Source of the DNA: Bradyrhizobium betae
GTDB taxonomy: Bacteria; Pseudomonadota; Alphaproteobacteria; Rhizobiales; Xanthobacteraceae
NCBI RefSeq assembly: GCF_004123905.1
Contig: NZ_MZXW01000004.1
Coordinates: 310,001-374,000 of the forward strand
DNA length: 64,000 bases
Direction: 5' to 3'
In this document: positions 1 through 9,477 of the stretch, piece by piece
Layout: the number at the start of each line of letters is the position of its first letter
Numbering within the stretch: position 1 is the first letter of the stretch
Made by a program: the position numbers and the translations under genes
Notes under the pieces: model-generated
What the model was told of the DNA's origin: nothing
Databases searched by the model: none
The model's input: the letters and a program-made list of their open reading frames with translations, nothing else

Positions 1-1
1 C

Positions 2-1315
2 GGCGAGATGACTGACCTCAGGGCTTTCACCCGCGACTTGGCCAGGCAGATGGAGATCGACCTCGGCACTCGGCTCGACTGGGTGGCCGTCGATCACTGG
101 AACACAGACAACCCTCACGTCCATCTTCTCGTTCGGGGCGTCGACGAAGAGGGCGCCGATCTCGTCATCTCCCGCGACTACATCACCCGAGGTTTGCGCT
201 CACGCGCCGAGGAACTGGTTGCCATCGAGCTTGGACCAAGACCGGAGCATGAAATCCGAGTTTCGTTGGAGAGGGAAGTCACAGCGGAGCGATGGACGCG
301 GCTTGATCAAGAGATCCGGATGGCAGCTGACGAAACCGGCTATGTCGATCTTCGCCCCAATAATCCCGGCAGGTCGGATCCCGAGATCCGGCGCCTGATG
401 GTTGGTCGTCTCCAACATCTGGAGAAGATGGGTCTCGCGGCGTCAGCTGCACCTGGGGAATGGATGGTCGGGCTTGAAGCCGAGCATAACCTACGCGATC
501 TCGGCATGCGCGGCGATATCATCAAGACGATGCACCGCGCCTTTACCGAGCGCGGGGAGGTGCGCGGCGTTTCCGACTATGTCATCGAAGGTGGGCCGCC
601 GACATCCCAGATCGTCGGAAGGCTGGTTGATCGAGGACTGCATGACGAACTGACCGGGGAGGCCTACGCCGTGATCGACGGAACAGACGGACGCGCTCAC
701 CACGTCCGTTTCCGCGGGGTCGAGGCCTTCGAACACGCTCCGCGGGTCGGCGGGATCGTCGAAGTGCGACGCTTTGGTCAAGCCGGCGAGCCGAGCCCCA
801 CCGTGATGCTTGCGACCCGTTCCGATCTCGAGCTCAGTGCGCAGGTCACCGCGAAAGGCGCAACCTGGCTCGACCACCGCCTGGTCGAGCGGGACCCTAT
901 GCCACTCGCCATGGGCGGATTCGGCCGCGAGACTCGCGACGCCATGGAAGCGCGGACCGAGCATCTGATCCAGGAAGGTCTGGCGCGGCGGCAGGGCCAA
1001 CGCATCATCCTGCAGCGCGACCTGCTGAACACGCTGCGCCGACGCGAGCTGGACGAGGTGGGGGCAAGAGTCTCGGCCGACACCGGCCTGCCTCACGTCA
1101 AGGCCGCCTCCGGGGAGCAGGTGACCGGCACGTATCGCCAGCGGCTGACGCTCGCCTCGGGGCGTTTCGCCATGATCGATGACGGACTTGGCTTTCAGCT
1201 CGTGCCCTGGTCGCGCGAACTCGAAAAGAGATTCGGCCAGCACGTCACCGGCGTCGTGAAGGACGGCGGCGGCATTGAATGGGGTTTTGGTCGCAAGCGA
1301 GACCTCGGCCTCTAG
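2..1315 (+). CDS. relaxase with DUF3363 C-terminal region, 5' partial
   Basis: This is the C-terminal part of a VirD2-like conjugative relaxase, which nicks the transfer origin and pilots the strand into the recipient. The reading frame is open to the left edge, so the ATG at 8 is probably internal and the catalytic tyrosine segment lies outside the window. The visible histidine motif (HWNTDNPHVH, about residues 30-39 from that ATG) is the metal-binding third motif of the family. The rest matches the long C-terminal DUF3363 region found in alphaproteobacterial relaxases. traG follows 37 bases downstream, the usual order in Tra/Trb elements. The family call is firm; the true start is not visible. 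Confidence 0.85.
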   Translation, partial: GEMTDLRAFTRDLARQMEIDLGTRLDWVAVDHWNTDNPHVHLLVRGVDEEGADLVISRDYITRGLRSRAEELVAIELGPRPEHEIRVSLEREVTAERWTRLDQEIRMAADETGYVDLRPNNPGRSDPEIRRLMVGRLQHLEKMGLAASAAPGEWMVGLEAEHNLRDLGMRGDIIKTMHRAFTERGEVRGVSDYVIEGGPPTSQIVGRLVDRGLHDELTGEAYAVIDGTDGRAHHVRFRGVEAFEHAPRVGGIVEVRRFGQAGEPSPTVMLATRSDLELSAQVTAKGATWLDHRLVERDPMPLAMGGFGRETRDAMEARTEHLIQEGLARRQGQRIILQRDLLNTLRRRELDEVGARVSADTGLPHVKAASGEQVTGTYRQRLTLASGRFAMIDDGLGFQLVPWSRELEKRFGQHVTGVVKDGGGIEWGFGRKRDLGL

Positions 1316-1352
1316 CTAATCTCGCCAATTTAGTTGCGGAAGGGCGTTCGGG

Positions 1353-3308
1353 ATGTCCGGAACCAAAATTCTCTGGGGCCAGGTGATCGTTGTCGGCCTG
1401 ATCGTTTTGCTCGCCATCTGGGGAGCAACCGAGTGGACCGCCTGGCGGCTCGCCTACCAGCCGGAGCTCGGCCACCCCTGGTTCGTGCTGGCAGGTTGGA
1501 AGGTCTACTACCCACCGATCTTCTTCTGGTGGTGGTTCGTCTACGACGCCTATGCGCCTCAGGTCTTTGTCGAGGGGGCCTTCATCGCAGCGTCTGGAAC
1601 TGTCATTTCGATTGCGGCGGCGATCGGCATGTCGGTCTGGCGGGCGCGCGAGGCCAAGAATGTCGAGACCTATGGCTCGGCGCGCTGGGCCGGCATCGAG
1701 GAGGTGAAAGCGGCCGGACTTCTCGGTCAGGATGGAGTAGTGCTGGGTAAGCTCGACCGCGACTACCTTCGTCATGATGGACCAGAGCACGTGTTGTGTT
1801 TCGCACCCACCCGGTCCGGCAAAGGTGTCGGCCTTGTCGTTCCATCGCTTCTCGCCTGGCCGGGTTCGGCCATCGTCCACGACATCAAGGGTGAGAACTG
1901 GCAGCTGACAGCCGGCTTCCGCTCGCGGCATGGCCGCGTCCTGCTGTTCGACCCGACCAACCCCAAATCCTCAGCCTACAATCCGCTGCTCGAGGTTCGG
2001 CGCGGGGAGTGGGAGGTCCGCGACGTTCAGAATGTCGCCGACGTCCTGGTCGACCCCGAAGGTTCACTCGACAAGCGGAACCATTGGGAGAAGACCAGTC
2101 ATTCGCTCCTGGTCGGCGCCATCCTCCATGTCCTCTATGCCGAGGGTGATAAGACCCTGGCCGGCGTCGCAGCCTTCCTGTCCGATCCGAAGCGGCCGAT
2201 CGAGACGACGTTGAAGGCGATGATGACCACGTCGCACCTTGGCGAGCAGGGCGTCCATCCCGTGGTCGCCTCGACCGCACGCGAGCTCCTCAACAAATCT
2301 GAGAACGAGCGTTCCGGCGTTCTGTCTACCGCGATGTCGTTCCTTGGGCTCTACCGCGATCCCGTGGTGGCCCAAGTGACCCGCCGGTGCGACTGGCGGA
2401 TCGCCGACCTGATCGCTGATGTCGGCCCGACGACACTTTACCTCGTGGTGCCGCCCTCCGACATTTCGCGGACCAAGCCGCTGATCCGTCTCGTGCTGAA
2501 CCAGATCGGCCGGCGTTTAACCGAGGACTTGCACGCCAGCGACCGCCGGCACCGTGTTCTGATGATGCTCGATGAGTTCCCGGCTCTGGGGCGGCTTGAT
2601 TTCTTCGAGTCCGCGCTCGCCTTCATGGCCGGTTACGGCATCAAGAGTTTCTTGATCGCGCAATCGCTTAATCAGATCGAGAAGGCCTATGGGCCCAACA
2701 ACGCGATCCTCGACAACTGCCACGTGCGCGTCAGCTTTGCGACGAATGACGAGCGGACCGCCAAGCGGGTGTCCGATGCGCTGGGTACGGCGACCGAGAT
2801 GCGGGCCATGAAGAATTATGCCGGACACAGATTGAACCCCTGGCTGGGCCACCTCATGGTCTCGCGGCAGGAGACGGCGAGGCCACTCTTGACCCCTGGC
2901 GAGGTCATGCAGCTTCCTCCGCGAGACGAGATCGTCATGGTGGCGGGCACGCCACCGATCAGGGCGAAGAAGGCGCGCTATTACGAGGATCAGCGGTTTA
3001 CCGAGCGGGTCTTGCCGCCACCCGATCCCGCGGCCGCCGGACGGTCATCGCGAACGGACGGGTGGTCGGCGCTCGGAACGGTGACGCCAGCGGCAGGTCC
3101 AACCGACAGTGGCGAAAGCGCCGCAGAGGACACGGCCAATAGCGGTCTTCGCCGTGAGCCCGAACTCCCCGATCACGTTGCGATTGCCAAGGAGACGACC
3201 GAGCCTACGCCGGCAGAAGAATTTGCCGTTGTTCTTGACGACGACGAGGACGCGGTCCGCCAGTCCCGGCTCATACGCCAACAGAGCGCGGCGTTGCCCG
3301 CCAAGTAG
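1353..3308 (+). CDS. traG: type IV coupling protein TraG (VirD4 family)
   Basis: TraG is the inner-membrane ATPase that links the relaxosome to the mating-pair channel. The protein has 651 residues, normal for the family. Two hydrophobic segments in the first ~95 residues anchor it. The Walker A motif APTRSGKGVG is at about 151-160 and the Walker B motif MMLDEFPALG at about 400-410. The C-terminal ~80 residues are polar and acidic, as is common in TraG. It lies between the relaxase and a small ribbon-helix-helix gene, the standard layout of Trb-type elements in rhizobia and relatives. Confidence 0.95.
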   Translation: MSGTKILWGQVIVVGLIVLLAIWGATEWTAWRLAYQPELGHPWFVLAGWKVYYPPIFFWWWFVYDAYAPQVFVEGAFIAASGTVISIAAAIGMSVWRAREAKNVETYGSARWAGIEEVKAAGLLGQDGVVLGKLDRDYLRHDGPEHVLCFAPTRSGKGVGLVVPSLLAWPGSAIVHDIKGENWQLTAGFRSRHGRVLLFDPTNPKSSAYNPLLEVRRGEWEVRDVQNVADVLVDPEGSLDKRNHWEKTSHSLLVGAILHVLYAEGDKTLAGVAAFLSDPKRPIETTLKAMMTTSHLGEQGVHPVVASTARELLNKSENERSGVLSTAMSFLGLYRDPVVAQVTRRCDWRIADLIADVGPTTLYLVVPPSDISRTKPLIRLVLNQIGRRLTEDLHASDRRHRVLMMLDEFPALGRLDFFESALAFMAGYGIKSFLIAQSLNQIEKAYGPNNAILDNCHVRVSFATNDERTAKRVSDALGTATEMRAMKNYAGHRLNPWLGHLMVSRQETARPLLTPGEVMQLPPRDEIVMVAGTPPIRAKKARYYEDQRFTERVLPPPDPAAAGRSSRTDGWSALGTVTPAAGPTDSGESAAEDTANSGLRREPELPDHVAIAKETTEPTPAEEFAVVLDDDEDAVRQSRLIRQQSAALPAK

Positions 3309-3347
3309 CGCTTGATCCAAAACGACGGCATGGAGCTCTGAGGCGTT

Positions 3348-3776
3348 ATGCGCGACCGGATGAACGTCTATTTCCCGCCGGAACTTCTGAAGCAGATCAC
3401 GGATCTTGCCGATCGCAAGAAGCTGTCTCGGTCCGCGATCGTGGAAGCAGCAGTCGCTTCGTTTCTGTCACCAGATGGAGCAGACCGACAAGAGGCGGCA
3501 TTTACCCGCCGACTGGACCGGCTGTCGCGCCAGATGCAGAGGCTGGAGCGTGATGTTGGTTTGACGGCTGAAACCCTGGCTCTCTTCATCCGCTTCTGGC
3601 TGACAATCACGCCGCCATTGCCCAACGACGCACAGGCGGCGGCCCAACTCAAGGGTCGGGAGCGCTTTGAAGGGTTTGTCGAAGCGCTCGGGCGTCGGTT
3701 GCAGAAGGGACAGAGTTTCCTGCGCGAAATTCCAGAAGACATTGTCCGTCACGAGCCGGCAGCGAAGCCTGATTGA
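3348..3776 (+). CDS. ribbon-helix-helix (CopG-like) regulator
   Basis: This is a 142-residue protein. Its first ~45 residues (MNVYFPPELLKQITDLADRK, then LSRSAIVEAAVASFL) match a ribbon-helix-helix DNA-binding fold. The rest is predicted helical, with charged heptad-like stretches that could form an oligomerisation domain. Such a gene sits between traG and trbB in many alphaproteobacterial conjugative elements and probably regulates the tra/trb genes or assists the relaxosome. The GAGG upstream supports the ATG at 3348. The role is inferred from context; the fold assignment is fairly secure. Confidence 0.8.
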   Translation: MRDRMNVYFPPELLKQITDLADRKKLSRSAIVEAAVASFLSPDGADRQEAAFTRRLDRLSRQMQRLERDVGLTAETLALFIRFWLTITPPLPNDAQAAAQLKGRERFEGFVEALGRRLQKGQSFLREIPEDIVRHEPAAKPD

Positions 3777-3798
3777 ACTACGCAGACAAGCCGTTCAC

Positions 3799-3834
3799 CG
3801 GTCCTTCTTTTTCTACGCCAGCCCACGACCGCAG
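3799..3834 (+). repeat. imperfect 36-bp repeat, left copy
   Basis: This segment, just after the CopG-like gene, resembles 5344-5379, just before trbB. By eye 28 of 36 positions agree, with a shared core TTCTTTTTCT followed by CGCCAG, and most differences are transitions. The two copies bracket the inserted MFS gene. They may be remnants of a duplicated copG-trbB spacer or an insertion footprint. Confidence 0.45.
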
Positions 3835-3906
3835 CAATTTAGCCAAGCCGACAAATAGCTGGACGCGCTATCGGCTCGAATGAGCTGAGGAGCAAGAAGG
3901 GCCAGC

Positions 3907-5241
3907 ATGCAAATTTCAGTGGCGTGGCGGCTCATCGCGCGCGTTTTTCTCCCGTTTGCTGCAGGATACTATCTTTCGTATCTGTTCCGAACGATCAACG
4001 CTCTGATCGCCGGCAGTCTCATCTCGGATACCGGGCTCGATACTGCCGACATCGGGTTGCTCACGTCAGTCTATTTCCTGGTCTTCGCGGCGGCCCAGAT
4101 CCCTATTGGTATATTGTTGGACCGCTTTGGCCCGCGTCGTGTTCAAAGCGCGTTGCTCTTGGTCGCCGCGGCAGGTGCCGGACTATTCGCGGTGTCCACT
4201 GGGTTGCCGACGCTCTTGATTTCGCGAGCAATGATCGGCCTTGGGGTGGCTGCGGCGTTGACGGCTGGCTTGAAGTCCATCGTGCTCTGGTTTCCCAGGG
4301 AACGAGTAGCCTTGCTCAACGGCTACATGATCATGCTCGGGTCGCTGGGAGCAGTGACCGCCACGGCTCCCGCCGAGCACCTCCTCGCTTGGATGGGTTG
4401 GAGACAGTTCTTTGAAATCCTGGCGGCCGTGACCGGTGCCACGGCCCTGCTCATTTATGTCGTAGTTCCTGAACGAGTCATCATCCCATCATCCGCATCA
4501 ATCCCGGCCACCCTTAGCACCGTTTTTGGCGATAGGCGTTTTTGGCGAATTGCCCCGTTGTCAGCGACTTGCGTGGGATCGGCCTGGTCTCTCCAGGGAT
4601 TATGGGCGTCGCCGTGGCTGACGGACGTAGAAGGACTTGATCGTGCGAGCCTTGTCGGACAGCTGTTCACGATGTCGATCTTACTTAGCGGCGGTGCTTG
4701 GTTGTTCGGCACATTGGTCCATTGCATCAGACGAAGAGGAGTTGGAGCGGAAACAATACTGGTAATTGTCGCAGTGCTGTTCGTCGCCGCCGAGCTTGCC
4801 TTGATCCTGCGCGCGCCTTTGCCGTCCAGTTTGCCGTGGTCCATTGTCGCAATTGTCGGAACTGCGACAGTGGTCAGCTTCGCGGTAATAGCCGACTACT
4901 TTCCGCCAGAACTCACCGGTCGTGCCAACGGCGCCCTGAACGTTCTGCATTTCGGTTGGGCATTTTTGGCCCAATACGGGACGGGGCTGATCCTGGAGCA
5001 ATGGTCCAAGGAGGATGGCCATACGTCCATCCTGGCGTATCAAGTCGCGTTCGGTCTCAACGTAGCCGTGCAGATCGCGGCGTTCGTTTGGTTCGCGCTA
5101 CCGTGGCTCCGATCCTTCACCTGGTGGATGGGTTCAATTCCCTTCTTCGCGTCGGTTAGCGTTTCCGACGCAGTCGAACCCGTCATTTCGTACGAGCAAA
5201 CGGTCGTACTATTGCCGGCGGATGTCGATGCGGAGTGGTGA
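3907..5241 (+). CDS. MFS transporter inserted in the trb run
   Basis: This is a 444-residue major facilitator protein with about 12 hydrophobic segments. The loop DRFGPRRVQ after the second helix is the MFS signature (about residues 71-79). The substrate is unknown. It is a polytopic inner-membrane protein with no counterpart in standard Trb machinery, and it separates the CopG-like gene from trbB, which are normally adjacent. The RBS-like run GGAGCAAGAAGGG precedes the ATG. Base composition is somewhat lower in GC than the flanking trb genes, and a degenerate repeat lies on either side (3799-3834 and 5344-5379). I read it as cargo inserted into the transfer operon. A function in conjugation is unlikely but not excluded. 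Confidence 0.85.
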   Translation: MQISVAWRLIARVFLPFAAGYYLSYLFRTINALIAGSLISDTGLDTADIGLLTSVYFLVFAAAQIPIGILLDRFGPRRVQSALLLVAAAGAGLFAVSTGLPTLLISRAMIGLGVAAALTAGLKSIVLWFPRERVALLNGYMIMLGSLGAVTATAPAEHLLAWMGWRQFFEILAAVTGATALLIYVVVPERVIIPSSASIPATLSTVFGDRRFWRIAPLSATCVGSAWSLQGLWASPWLTDVEGLDRASLVGQLFTMSILLSGGAWLFGTLVHCIRRRGVGAETILVIVAVLFVAAELALILRAPLPSSLPWSIVAIVGTATVVSFAVIADYFPPELTGRANGALNVLHFGWAFLAQYGTGLILEQWSKEDGHTSILAYQVAFGLNVAVQIAAFVWFALPWLRSFTWWMGSIPFFASVSVSDAVEPVISYEQTVVLLPADVDAEW

Positions 5242-5343
5242 GCCGCCGCCCGCAACGTTACGTGTAAGCCTTCCCGGCGAACACTGATCAACATTCATCG
5301 CCATCCAACTGGTGCGTTCGAGCAGGCGTCAAATATCCGTTTC

Positions 5344-5379
5344 CAGTCTTTCTTTTTCTGCGCCAGTCTACGATCACTG
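5344..5379 (+). repeat. imperfect 36-bp repeat, right copy
   Basis: This is the partner of 3799-3834, lying about 80 bases upstream of the trbB start. The core TTCTTTTTCT plus CGCCAG is identical in both copies. With its partner it frames the MFS insertion. Confidence 0.45.
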
Positions 5380-5459
5380 AAAGCGCTTGTTGCGCTAAGT
5401 CGATTGGTGGCTTTCTTAATCATCCCTATCTGAGGACGCTCTTTAAACGTCCTCATTCG

Positions 5460-6434
5460 GTGGGGGCGGCGGTGGCAATCCATTCTTTTCAATCGGAGTC
5501 GTTATCGCGCGGTGCGCGAATGCTGCGTAGCGCGCTTGGCGCCGCCATTGCGGGCTACCTGGAAGATGACTCGATCGTCGAGGTGATGCTCAATCCAGAT
5601 GGACGGTTGTGGATCGACCGGCTGTCGAGCGGCCTCATTGATACTGGCGAAACTTTGTCTGCGGCGGACGGCGAGCGCATCGTGCGTCTGGTGGCGCACC
5701 ACGTAGGCGCCGAGGTGCACGCTGGCTCACCACGCGTCTCCGCAGAATTGCCCGGAACCGGCGAACGTTTCGAAGGCCTGTTACCTCCAGTCGTTGCGGC
5801 TCCTGCCTTCGCTATCCGTAAACCCGCCGTCGCCGTGTTCACTCTCGACGACTATGTCGCCGCGGGAACCATGACCTCGGAGCAAGCCAAGGCCCTGAGG
5901 AATGCGGTCGCTGTGCGTAAGAACATACTCGTCGCTGGCGGTACGTCGACCGGCAAGACAACGTTGACCAACGCGCTTCTGGCCGAGGTGGCCAAGACCT
6001 CCGATCGGGTCGTGCTGATCGAAGATACACGTGAACTGCAATGCAAGGCGCCCAATCTTGTCGCGCTGCGGACGAAGGACGGCGTAGCGACGCTGTCTGA
6101 CCTCGTTCGGTCCTCGCTCCGACTGCGCCCTGACCGCATCCCGATCGGGGAGGTCCGCGGGGCCGAAGCACTCGACCTGCTCAAGGCCTGGGGCACCGGG
6201 CACCCCGGCGGCATCGGCACCATCCATGCCGGCACCGCACTCGGCGCGCTACGGCGGCTCGAGCAACTCATCCAGGAAGCCGTCATCACGGTTCCGCGTG
6301 CCCTGATCGCCGAGACCATCAACTTCGTCGCCGTGCTCGCGGGTCGCGGCGCGGACCGTCGCCTCGCCGAACTCGCCCTTGTCATGGGGCTTGGGGCCGC
6401 CGGCGACTACAGCCTTTCACCAGCAGGAGACTGA
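5460..6434 (+). CDS. trbB: conjugation ATPase TrbB (VirB11 family)
   Basis: TrbB is the hexameric cytoplasmic ATPase that powers pilus assembly and DNA transfer. The N-terminal domain ([19 protein letters not shown], then [12 protein letters not shown]) is typical. The Walker A motif [10 protein letters not shown] is at about 160-169, followed by the family motifs EDTRELQ and [13 protein letters not shown]. The GTG at 5460 gives 324 residues and includes the usual N-terminal ESLSRGARM stretch. An ATG at 5520 is an alternative. One base separates its stop from the trbC start. It begins the trbB-I operon after the MFS insertion, so its own promoter may lie in 5242-5459. Confidence 0.95.
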   Translation: MGAAVAIHSFQSESLSRGARMLRSALGAAIAGYLEDDSIVEVMLNPDGRLWIDRLSSGLIDTGETLSAADGERIVRLVAHHVGAEVHAGSPRVSAELPGTGERFEGLLPPVVAAPAFAIRKPAVAVFTLDDYVAAGTMTSEQAKALRNAVAVRKNILVAGGTSTGKTTLTNALLAEVAKTSDRVVLIEDTRELQCKAPNLVALRTKDGVATLSDLVRSSLRLRPDRIPIGEVRGAEALDLLKAWGTGHPGGIGTIHAGTALGALRRLEQLIQEAVITVPRALIAETINFVAVLAGRGADRRLAELALVMGLGAAGDYSLSPAGD

Positions 6435-6435
6435 C

Positions 6436-6762
6436 ATGCGTCCACGATTGCGTTTTCTTCGAACAGCCGCATCGCTAGCCGTTTCGAACCTGGCTCTTTT
6501 GATGACGGCGCCGGCATGGGCGGCTGGCTCGAACATGCCGTGGGAGCAGCCACTCAATCAGATCCTGCAGTCGGTTGAAGGTCCGGTCGCCAAGATCATC
6601 GCTGTCATCATCATCGTCGTGACCGGGCTCACGCTCGCGTTCGGCGATTCGTCCGGCGGTTTCCGGCGGCTGATCCAGATCGTGTTCGGACTGTCGATCG
6701 CGTTCGCGGCCTCGAGCTTCTTTCTGTCGTTCTTCTCCTTCGGCGGCGGCATGGTGATCTGA
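6436..6762 (+). CDS. trbC: pilin TrbC (VirB2 family)
   Basis: TrbC is the major conjugative pilus subunit. The 108-residue product has a long signal sequence ending near APAWA-AG (about residue 31). Two hydrophobic helices follow, IIAVIIIVVTGLTLAFG and IVFGLSIAFAASSFFLSFF, as in VirB2/TrbC pilins. The ATG at 6436 starts one base after the trbB stop. The stop overlaps the trbD start (TGATG), indicating translational coupling. Confidence 0.93.
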   Translation: MRPRLRFLRTAASLAVSNLALLMTAPAWAAGSNMPWEQPLNQILQSVEGPVAKIIAVIIIVVTGLTLAFGDSSGGFRRLIQIVFGLSIAFAASSFFLSFFSFGGGMVI

Positions 6763-7025
6763 TGGACGACCCGGTCGCAGGTTTTGTCGTGCCCGTTCAC
6801 CGCGCGCTCACCGAGCCGATTCTGATGGGCGGTGCGCCGCGGGCGGTCGCGATTGTCAACGGCACATTGGCGGCCGCCCTTGGACTAGGGCTGCGCTTGT
6901 GGATCGCGGGTCTCGTCCTCTGGTTCATCGGCCACATGGCCGCCGTCTGGGCCACCAAGCGCGATCCCGCCTTCGTCGATGTGGTGCGCCGACATCTGCG
7001 CATTCCCGGTCATCTCAACCTCTGA
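6762..7025 (+). CDS. trbD: TrbD (VirB3 family)
   Basis: TrbD is a small inner-membrane protein that works with TrbE in pilus assembly. It has 87 residues and the family N-terminus (PVHRALTEPILMGGAPR), followed by two hydrophobic segments (about 25-65). The start overlaps the trbC stop by one base. The next gene, trbE, follows after 10 bases. Confidence 0.93.
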   Translation: MDDPVAGFVVPVHRALTEPILMGGAPRAVAIVNGTLAAALGLGLRLWIAGLVLWFIGHMAAVWATKRDPAFVDVVRRHLRIPGHLNL

Positions 7026-7035
7026 GCTCCCAGTC

Positions 7036-9477
7036 ATGATGAATCTCGCCGAATATCGCCACTCCAATGCTCGTCTTGCGGACTTCCTGCCTTGGGCAGC
7101 CCTGGTCGACGAGGGAATTATCCTGAACAAGGATGGTTCGTTCCAGCGGACAGCAAAGTTCCGGGGCCCCGACCTCGACAGTGCGGTGCCAGCTGAACTT
7201 GTCGCCGTCGCAGGGCGTCTGAACAATGCCTTGCGTCGTCTGGGATCCGGCTGGGCCGTATTCGTTGAGGCGCAGCGCCATTTTGCAGGTGCTTACCCGC
7301 CGAACACCTTTCCGGATGTCGCATCTGCGCTGGTCGACGCCGAGCGCAGAGCACAATTCGAGGAGGCAGGCGCCCACTATGAATCCAGCTATTTCCTGAC
7401 CTTCCTCTATCTGCCACCGGAGGAGGGAGCCGCCAAGGCGGAGCGACTGCTCTATGAGGGGCGCGATCGCACCGTTGGAGCCGACGCTCGCGAGGTGCTC
7501 CGCGGATTTGCCGATCAAACCAACCGCGTGCTTCAACTCCTTGAAGGGTTCATGCCCGAATGCACCTGGCTCGATGACCAGGCCACGCTGACCTACCTGC
7601 ACTCAACGATTTCGACCAAGCGTCATCGCGTTCGCGTGCCCGAAATTCCTATGTACCTTGATGCGCTGTTGGCCGACCAGCCGCTGACCGGTGGGCTCGA
7701 GCCGATGTTGGGTTCGGCCAACGTTCGAGTTCTCACGATTGTCGGCTTCCCGGGCTCGACGACGCCGGGAATTTTGGACGATCTGAATCGCCTGGCGTTT
7801 TCGTATCGCTGGTCGACGCGCGCGATCATGCTCGACAAGACCGATGCCACCAAGCTCGTCACCAAGATCCGCCGCCAGTGGTTCGCAAAGAGAAAGTCGA
7901 TTGGCGCCATTCTCAAGGAGGTCATGACCAACGAGGCGTCGACGCTGCTCGATACCGACGCCCACAACAAAGCCATCGACGCCGACGCAGCTTTGCAGGA
8001 ACTGGGTTCGGATCAGATCGGACAAGCCTTTGTCACCGCAACCATCACCGTCTGGGACGGCGATCCCGGTGCAGCCGACGAAAAGCTGCGGCTGGTCGAG
8101 AAAGTCATTCAAGGCCGCGATTTCACCTGCATGATCGAGACGGTGAACGCCGTCGAAGCCTGGCTCGGCAGCCTGCCGGGACATGTCTATGCCAATGTGC
8201 GGCAGCCGCCGGTTTCGACCCTCAACCTCGCCCATATGATCCCGATGTCGGCCGTGTGGGCGGGCGAGGCGAGGGATCTACACTTCAAGGGTCCGCCACT
8301 CCTGTTTGGCAAGACCGAGGGATCGACCCCATTCCGATTCTCCCTCCACGTCGGCGACGTCGGCCATACCCTCGTGGTGGGACCGACAGGTGCTGGCAAG
8401 TCGGTGTTGTTAGCGCTGATGGCGCTGCAATTCCGCCGCTACCCGAATTCTCAGGTCTTTGCGTTCGATTTCGGCGGTTCGATCCGGGCCGCCGCGCTCG
8501 CCATGGATGGCGACTGGCACGATCTGGGCGGTGCATTGTCTGAAGGAGATGAAAACCGCGTCGCCCTGCAACCGCTGGCCTGGATCGACGATTCCTCGGA
8601 GCGAGGATGGGCCACGGAATGGATCGGCGCGATCCTGGCACGGGAAAAGATCGAGATCACCCCGGAGGTCAAGGATCATCTGTGGTCGGCGCTGACGTCA
8701 CTCGCGTCGGCGCCAATGCAGGAACGCACCCTGACCGGCTTGTCGGTCCTCCTGCAATCGAACGCCCTGAAACGTGCCTTGCAACCTTATTGCCTGGGCG
8801 GTCCATCCGGACGCCTGCTTGATGCCGAATTCGAGCGCCTTGGCGAGGCCTCGGTCCAGGCGTTTGAAACCGAAGGATTGATCGGAACGAGCGCGGCGCC
8901 GGCCGTGCTGGCCTACCTCTTTCATCGTATTGGGGACCGTCTCGACGGTCGGCCCACACTTCTCATTGTTGATGAGGGTTGGCTTGCCCTCGACGACGAG
9001 GATTTTGCCGGCCAGCTTCGCGAGTGGCTGAAGACACTTCGGAAGAAGAATGCGTCCGTCATCTTCGCCACCCAATCGCTTTCAGACATCGATGGTTCCG
9101 CGATCGCGCCGGCGATCATCGAAAGCTGTCCAACGCGGCTGTTGTTGCCGAACGAGCGGGCGATCGAGCCGCAGATATCAGCCATCTACCGCCGCTTCGG
9201 CCTTAACGACCGACAGATCGAACTGCTGAGCCGGGCCACGCCGAAGCGCGACTACTACTGCCAGTCTCGCCGCGGCAACCGGATGTTCGAACTCGGTCTC
9301 GGCGAAGTTGCCCTTGCCTTTACGGCAGCCTCTTCCAAGACCGACCAGGCTGCTATCGAGCAACTGCTCGCGGAACATGGACGTGACGGCTTCGTACCCG
9401 CTTGGCTCCAGCACCGTGGCGTCGCCTGGGCAACTGACCTCATCCCCAATCTCGTCAATCTGGAGAGATCACTATGA
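7036..9477 (+). CDS. trbE: conjugation ATPase TrbE (VirB4 family)
   Basis: TrbE is the large VirB4-type ATPase of the mating channel. It has 813 residues from the ATG at 7036, where the family N-terminus MMNLAEYRHSNARLADFLPW begins; an in-frame start 57 bases upstream lies inside trbD and is unlikely. The Walker A motif GPTGAGKSVLL is at about 448-458 and the Walker B motif LLIVDEGWLAL at about 641-651. The C-terminal arginine-rich ATPase segments are present. Its stop overlaps the trbJ start (ATGA). Confidence 0.96.
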   Translation: MMNLAEYRHSNARLADFLPWAALVDEGIILNKDGSFQRTAKFRGPDLDSAVPAELVAVAGRLNNALRRLGSGWAVFVEAQRHFAGAYPPNTFPDVASALVDAERRAQFEEAGAHYESSYFLTFLYLPPEEGAAKAERLLYEGRDRTVGADAREVLRGFADQTNRVLQLLEGFMPECTWLDDQATLTYLHSTISTKRHRVRVPEIPMYLDALLADQPLTGGLEPMLGSANVRVLTIVGFPGSTTPGILDDLNRLAFSYRWSTRAIMLDKTDATKLVTKIRRQWFAKRKSIGAILKEVMTNEASTLLDTDAHNKAIDADAALQELGSDQIGQAFVTATITVWDGDPGAADEKLRLVEKVIQGRDFTCMIETVNAVEAWLGSLPGHVYANVRQPPVSTLNLAHMIPMSAVWAGEARDLHFKGPPLLFGKTEGSTPFRFSLHVGDVGHTLVVGPTGAGKSVLLALMALQFRRYPNSQVFAFDFGGSIRAAALAMDGDWHDLGGALSEGDENRVALQPLAWIDDSSERGWATEWIGAILAREKIEITPEVKDHLWSALTSLASAPMQERTLTGLSVLLQSNALKRALQPYCLGGPSGRLLDAEFERLGEASVQAFETEGLIGTSAAPAVLAYLFHRIGDRLDGRPTLLIVDEGWLALDDEDFAGQLREWLKTLRKKNASVIFATQSLSDIDGSAIAPAIIESCPTRLLLPNERAIEPQISAIYRRFGLNDRQIELLSRATPKRDYYCQSRRGNRMFELGLGEVALAFTAASSKTDQAAIEQLLAEHGRDGFVPAWLQHRGVAWATDLIPNLVNLERSL

